Origin: Diprion similis | Taxonomy: Eukaryota; Arthropoda; Insecta; Hymenoptera; Diprionidae | Direction of reading: 5' to 3' | Assembly: GCF_021155765.1 (NCBI RefSeq) | Contig: NC_060109.1 | Location: 2,505,001-2,569,000 of the forward strand | DNA: 64,000 nucleotides | Shown here: positions 57,881 through 64,000 of the stretch, one piece after another | Layout: each line of letters starts with the position of its first letter | How positions within the stretch are numbered: the stretch's first letter is position 1 | The notes under the pieces: model-generated | Told to the model about the DNA's origin: nothing | Seen by the model: only the letters and a program-made list of their open reading frames with translations | Databases searched by the model: none | Made by a program: the position numbers and the translations under genes

Positions 57881-60800
57881 GTCTCGCGGAAATGCGGCCT
57901 GGCATTCGTTACTGAGGATTATTCGAATTCCTACGAACTACGTGGAATTAGAAATTCCATAAACAACATGGTCCATCGACCCATATTCTTCTCGGTCATC
58001 AGATTTTATCTTTCATCTGACGTAACGCTTCTGATGATTCTTCGCGAGGTGTATAATGGATTGCAAGATGAATATTCGAAATTCCACTTTTCAATTCGAA
58101 TCAAACGAGTTTCTCTTGATATAATTAGCATAATGCAGTCCATTTTGTGGTCCCGTCATACTTCAGAGAAAGTTGGACAGACTTTCCGTCATTTAATCAT
58201 CTTTTCAGAAACTTCAGCCAAGTCTTCAAGATACTCTGATGTAATTGTAATCTGCCTGACATGACGGCCATTCACTTCATTTCATTCAACTCTAAATAAC
58301 CTGCATCACATTAGTGGAGACTTGATTGGACCACGAACTTTCGTTCATGCGGCTGTGAACTTCGTCAAAATAGGCTCTTAATTTTTGTATGGGAAAAATA
58401 GCAAGAAATCAAAGCATTGATCTTCTGTTAACAAAGCAAAGCACCGTGTAAAGTTAAAACTTGAAGATGAACTTAGAACCTTGTACCTCATTAACGATCC
58501 TTTGTTCTACAGAATTTCCACATCAGTCACAGACTTCAAGCCTTGATCTTAACAAGCTCTTGATAGAAAATTAACGCGAGAGCATATGATCCATGCAGAT
58601 TGTCATCATTCGAATATTGAAAAAACAGAATTCTAAGATTTGGGAGCTCAACTAAAAGTAAAAAGCAATTTGACACATTCCTACTAGGAGAAAGCCAACC
58701 GGAAGAGAGATGAAGAAGTAGTAACTATTTTGCATCTGCATCAGTTTTCTCGATGGATTTAGTAATACTGAATTCCGAAGAACGTATCCTTTGATACTAA
58801 TATCAGCAATCGTATTGCAACACAGCTGTGAACGTACCGATGCAATATAATTGTGCTTCTTATAGTGTTTTACGAAATAAAAACGATTGCACCGAATCGT
58901 GCTTCACTGTCATTTATGGATTCAGAATGCAGATCCTGAGCAGCTGCTGCCTTTCCTTTAGCATTATAACAATTCAAGCCGAGTAGCCAGACAAAGACGG
59001 ATAGCATAAGGCCCTGAGGATGACAGAGAATAAGGAACCCTTAAGGACATAAATTTTGCCAGATCAACGTGTGGCCAATATTGTCCTTTTCGCTCTACTG
59101 GGTTGGTTATCAAGACGTTAATGCAATGTCCAGGAGTACGTGGTCTAAGGTTATCATAGCTTCTCCCTACTTGTCGTCATACCATCACGCGTGTAGGTAG
59201 AAAGGTGGGGAGGTTACGTTCGTAATGACAACAAATGGTATGAATTGTTCTTCACTTTGTTTACATTCACTGTCTGGAGAGTCGAAGCTTGTTACAACAG
59301 TATATAGGTACAGTATGATTTCAGCGACAATTTGCACTCGATCAAGGCTCATCGCCATCGAATTGCGAATTGAAGTCCAGAAGCATAATGTAATGCGTTT
59401 AGAAATGGTGCCGTGCAATCGATCGTTATAGGAGTTCTCACCTTGACTTTCTTTTCCTTTAACGTTACCCACTCAATTACAAACGACCGTCGATAACGGA
59501 GAGAAGCTGGTTCAACGTCCATCACTTTGACGTTACTTGCAAAAACTTGATATGGCGACGTGTCGAAAGTACTGGACCAAAAAGTCGATTTCCGGGATGA
59601 TTCCATGACTGCATATGTACAGATGAAGATAAGAATCTTTAGCCACTTTTGTCAGTTTGGAACATGCAGTTGCAGGTATTTCTACTCGCGGTTACAAGTA
59701 ATTCTGACGTGAGTGAATCCGGAAGACATACATTTGTTAAATGTCAAGAGAATGTTTATCCGGCAGAGTGGAAGAACGAACCTTGACATCTGAATGATGC
59801 TAATAATTAGTTGGAATATAATCCTTTCAAATATAAGATCTCCTTTTGTCGAAGAAACGTAACTATGAATCCTGAAAATTGATAAGTTTTTCGTGGTAAT
59901 TGGGAAAAGGCTTCTGACTTTTTGCCATCGTCAAATTTGTTTGCTCTTTTCGCGGTTTCGTCCGATGGCATGCTTATTTTGCAATTGTTCTGTAGAGATT
60001 TATTGTGTTCAGTTAATTGCACAGCTTTGTACGCGTGGATAACTCCTTGCCGTTCTTTCAATGAAAGTCTGTCTGAGTACCGAGTCATTGCCCTCTCTCT
60101 TTATTTTATGCTCTAGTTAACACAATGTAAACAACAGACGTTCCACTATAAACAAATGCACTGTAAAATACAAGAAAATTAAAATAGATAAAATCGTTTA
60201 TATCTTTATACTCTCAAGGTATGCAGTAAATTGATGCAAATAAGTCAATTAGAAAATAATTGGAAATTTTATTGCCAACCTTAGATCGTCTTCACTGTAA
60301 TTTTACAATTCCATTTTAATTAAACGTATTATTTATATTTGAATGAACGGTGTAAATAACATGATAGTTTCTCGGCATACCTCTACAACTGTGTCAATAA
60401 TATTACCCTTGAAAAATCATACCATAAAAGTCAAAACATCTTAACGAAAGAATCTGATGAAAGCGCGATGAGCCCGAAGCAATTTGCCGAGTGATTTAAA
60501 GCATGATTTTTTTTTTCATCGGTAAGCAAGTTGTATTAATCAACTGCGTAATCCTTCACAGATTTCCGAGAAGGGATGATGGTGGGGGTATCCATTTTTT
60601 GAGTACAAAAAAAAAAATTGTTTACACATTCTATACATATAGTTACGAATAAATAAACTAATATCATTAGATCATAAAAATTTTGTATGATTATATGCAG
60701 GCAAAGATGCCTTACGATGCCGTCAATTAAGACGGCTGCCGTGAGTTCAAAAAGCTATAAAAAAGGTGTGGATCAGGCCTTAACAGACTCCCGAAATAAG

Positions 60801-62299
60801 GCATGAATTATAGATTTCAAGCGACCTGAATCAGTCCAACCTTCAGTGATCGAATTCTCTAAAGCATATGGTAACCAGAATTCGAAAAGCCGCGGGGAAA
60901 GATTTCGCAGACTGACGTTTTCTGGTCTTAAAGGGCATCACAAAAGCCTTTTTTTAGAGGACCTCTTCGAAAAGACATCACAGAATAAGATTATAACAAC
61001 GTGCTATTCCATTATACAACGCATCGCAGTGAGATTCCAATTTTTAACAAATTACACCTTAGATTGGGTCTCTGGTTTCTTTCTTTCCTCCAACTTTAGA
61101 CACGTTTGTATCAGTTCTGTTGTTCATAGCTTATGCCATGATCACAGTATTCGATCAATTTGAATACCACACAGTTACCCGGTCGTTGGTTAAGTAACAT
61201 AAGTGTACGCAACATTTGACTTAATTCTTTTTCGTCTGCTGGCTTGGTGCCACTAGAAAAGACGACGAAGTCTCATTGCAATTCCACGATTTATCGCCAC
61301 GAAGACTGTAACTTCGGGTCTGATTGCAACTGTGTCATAGCGCAACTCGCAGTTTATTGTTTGGAAACCGAAACAGGATCCACTTCTCCAGTAAACTCGT
61401 GGTCAGCAAGAGACGACGATAGGTCAACAAACATTCATATCCTTGTACATCACATATACGCAGTATACATCATCAACTTAATCGTGAAAACACGTACCTC
61501 CCAAATTTATCATACATACCTGCGAACTCATCCGAGAAGCTAATGCGAAAAGTAATCACAGAGAGTGAAGGAACATTTAAAAGGATCATAAAAATGCAGC
61601 CTCCAACCAAGTATTTCGATCATTCTGGCACCGATTTGCATCTCGAAAACGAGGAGATGGGAAAAATTCAGTTTTCAGAAGAGCGAAATAAATTCCCTTC
61701 ATATCGTCCGTCCATGAAGGTCGGTTCTTGAATCGTGATATATAAATAGTGAAGCATAAGATGCTGCGATGAGTTCATTGCCTGCACGTGGGTGACCAAG
61801 AAGAATGTTGATCAGAGGCATTTCCTCGACTGAGTTGCTTGCCTTTCCTGTCTACCAGGAAACCCGTTAAATCTTCTCTTTTCCGCTTTCATGTACATTT
61901 CATACATGAGTAAGCGTTTTACACTTCTACACCTGCATCGTGTTGGATACCGATGTGTACGATTGCCGTACATAAGAATCGATTTTAGATTCTTGATTCG
62001 TTATGTTTTGTAATTTTCAGACAAACATGAGCAGTTCTTTAATTACTTGCTCTAATTCATTAGAGACTAGATTGCACTTTATCCCAGAATTTGTCTCAGT
62101 CCAACTGACCAACTGAACGCCATTGCTTCGAAAAATTTCTAACATAGAGTTTCAAGCAATTGTAAGCGGCACAATCTGTTGGAATTTTGGCACGTATTAT
62201 GATGGTTTGGAATAAAGAAGTGTGTTTTTGCGTAGTCAACTTTGATACCACATATCTCAGTGTCAGCTATTTATCAACCTAATGACTTCCTTTTTTCAT
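57878..62299. other. Balanced-composition region without recognised gene
   Basis: Many 60-105 codon frames on both strands (for example 57968-58264 plus, 59349-59606 minus, 60846-61163 plus, 61244-61543 plus). They are disjoint, show no domain I know, and have no convincing splice chain. Degraded coding sequence is possible. Confidence 0.3.
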
Positions 62300-62323
62300 T
62301 CTCTCTCTCTCTCTCTCTCTCTA
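62300..62323. repeat. (CT)n microsatellite
   Basis: About 11 CT units. Confidence 0.85.
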
Positions 62324-63016
62324 TTTGTCTTTAAGGACTTACGTAACAGTGTGAATAAACAATATTGTTTCGTTCATTTCTTCAAAATTGTAAAATATCA
62401 AAGCTCAGTCACATTTCCATCTTGAGAATTTTTATACCGCGATAAACAACGAAATTATATTACTATCAGTTTCAAATTTTTCTACTATTTTTCTGTATCG
62501 TTGTTTACTTCGACAAGAGATTTTCTCAACACTACGTTATAAACAATACAAGTCTTATCAGACTCTAGTTTTTCCTCCATTTTGCTTGAGAGTGAATAAT
62601 TTATAAATGTTTGCAGGCATGATGCCGATAAGGTGTAAAAATTGTGTCGAAAATAAACTTCGCACGTGTTCCGGGATGAGATGTCAGTGAGCCTGAACTA
62701 GATGGACAAACATTTGCGTCATCTCGAATCGTCCGTATCCGGAATCCTTGCCGATCAGTCGAGCAACGAACGATACATGCGCTTGGAATTCGCGTCCGAA
62801 GGTTTAAAGCGCCATGTGAATCCCGTTCCCTCTCCTTCTTGCGAGCACAATAATTGCCGAATTCCAGTCCACACAAGACGCAGACCGGTAATTATCATAA
62901 TACTCAAACTGAGACATCGTCGTCGCGTCGCCGGATCCGTTGGGACGCGACGGGATGAAATAGTGTCGCCGCACTGCCTTCTGGGAGACGCGCGTGGGCC
63001 TCGAACAACGAATTTC

Positions 63017-63084
63017 GGGTCTTGGCTCTTGGCTCTTGGCTCTTGGCTCTTGGAACTTGAATCTTGAATCTTGAATCTTGAATC
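63017..63084 (+). repeat. Heptamer minisatellite with two unit types
   Basis: About five TCTTGGC units followed by about four TCTTGAA units, one after the other without a break of register, about 450 bp upstream of the terminal gene. Confidence 0.9.
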
Positions 63085-63273
63085 GCGTCTGGTGCCTACT
63101 CTGCCTCCAGGATGCTGTAAACACGCGTGTGGCGCCGAGTCTTCGTCTCGGGTGGAGGGGACGGGGTCGGCGGGTATTTCGAGGAGGGGGGACCGGCTCG
63201 AGGAAGCCCGGCATATAACGAACCGACGTTTACCTGAGGATAGACAGTTCCATACGAGCGCTTCGCACGGTCG

Positions 63274-63281
63274 TTTTATAT
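63274..63281 (+). promoter_or_regulatory. TATA-like box of the terminal gene
   Basis: TTTATATA in a GC-richer context, 226 bp before the ATG at 63507. A start site near 63305 would leave a 5' leader of about 200 bp that contains an (AAAC)n run at about 63351-63376. Confidence 0.4.
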
Positions 63282-63506
63282 ACAGGCGTTTCAAGCTCAT
63301 CGTCGTCGCGTGACAATTGGCGAAAACTATCGTACAGAATACAATTGGTAAACAAACAAACAAACAAACAAACAAGCTAAAGGGCAGAAAACAAAGACGA
63401 CGCGACGCAGCGATTCTAAACCGTGATTATACAAATCAGTGACTCCGGCTGCTGAAGCCCCAACCGTCACCGAACAAACTTCGGGCATTAACTATAAACA
63501 GTGAAG

Positions 63507-63614
63507 ATGATTCGGTGTTCGATTATCTCGGCAGCTGTTGTGCTGTGTCTTGCTGTCGCCTACAGCGAAGGCTCGGCTATTCCAATGTGGGAATTCCTGT
63601 CGAAGGAAGAAAAA
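63507..63614 (+). CDS. Secreted protein or peptide precursor, first coding exon (3' partial)
   Basis: 36 codons from ATG to a GTAAGT donor, phase 0. Residues 1 to about 22 form a typical signal peptide: a short basic start (MIRCS) followed by a hydrophobic core (IISAAVVLCLAVAYS). A small-residue cleavage region follows, then a mature start around IPMWEFLSKEEK. The rest lies past the window. I do not recognise the family; a small secreted peptide or neuropeptide precursor fits the layout but is not shown. Confidence 0.7.
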
Positions 63615-64000
63615 GTAAGTTTTTTTAATCACATTTCACACCACGCAGAAAGGTCGGACGTGTTGTAACATGAACGGCAAATAGTTAGATTAAGGTCCGA
63701 TGGACAAGTTAGACACGTAAGATGTGCATGAGATATCAGTTTGTAATGAGACGCATAATTTGACGAAATGCAAAAACATTTTATTCATTAATAAGTATTA
63801 CTCGTTCTGATATGAACTCCTGTGGGACTTTATTTGGGCCAGGCGGGCGAGTAACCTCTTAAATATACCACAAACGGCTGAAGAGCGTCTTGTATCTTCG
63901 TTATTCTATGGCGCTGCACCAATTCGGTCACTGCCCTTCTAGTCGCGTGCAGCCGCAGAGCAGCGTGTTTCTTATCGCACGCAATCACGTTGGGAACCAC
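63615..64000 (+). other. Start of intron after the signal-peptide exon
   Basis: Begins GTAAGT. No following exon is recognisable before the window ends. Confidence 0.5.

Noticed and set aside
57206..61163. Possible chemoreceptor pseudogene exons on the minus strand
   Set aside because: Short stretches looked receptor-like when translated, but I could not connect them or find a diagnostic motif.
62755..63375. 206-codon minus-strand frame
   Set aside because: Opposite the terminal gene's promoter. Its sequence is largely the translation of the heptamer array (KSQEPRAKSQDP-like) and the (AAAC)n run, with no domain.
1..64000. tRNA or rRNA genes
   Set aside because: A few GGTTCGAA-like words exist but none has a matching acceptor stem and A box.

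Overview
This window is nuclear DNA from an insect, possibly a hymenopteran. It is AT-rich, and its genes are widely spaced with short exons and GT-AG introns (one intron is GC-AG). It carries dense miniature transposons, a Ty1/copia retrotransposon primed by a half initiator-tRNA, CCTAA-type repeats and a class III eIF4E (eIF4E3). The hymenopteran placement is inference; no ribosomal or mitochondrial marker is present.

Layout. (1) 87-1671, plus strand: the last exons of a ZNF277-type C2H2 zinc-finger protein, entering from the left edge. (2) 2966-25730, minus strand: a six-exon gene for a Star-like type II membrane protein with an FkbM-type luminal domain (350 aa). Its coding exons are split by a 19-kb intron (4396-23410). 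That intron holds an intact copia element (16960-21879) in the opposite orientation, plus many terminal-inverted-repeat elements and foldbacks. (3) 25731-26944: a short intergenic stretch between two divergent genes, with an NRF-1-type palindrome. (4) 26945-31965, plus strand: a complete six-exon eIF4E3 gene (211 aa). (5) 31966-63500: about 31 kb in which I recognise no gene. It contains CpG-richer patches, simple repeats and at least eight non-autonomous DNA elements. One locus is an 800-bp palindrome inserted at TTAA inside another element. (6) 63507-63614, plus strand: the first coding exon of a secreted protein or peptide precursor, with a TATA-like box upstream, running off the right edge.

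The genes do not form a pathway. ZNF277 and the Star-like gene converge at their 3' ends. The Star-like gene and eIF4E3 diverge from about 1.2 kb and may share a promoter. I found no clearly new molecular system. The most informative content is the reconstruction of the Star-like gene across its 19-kb intron, the intact copia element, and several families of TTAA- or TA-flanked inverted-repeat elements whose nesting gives their order of insertion.
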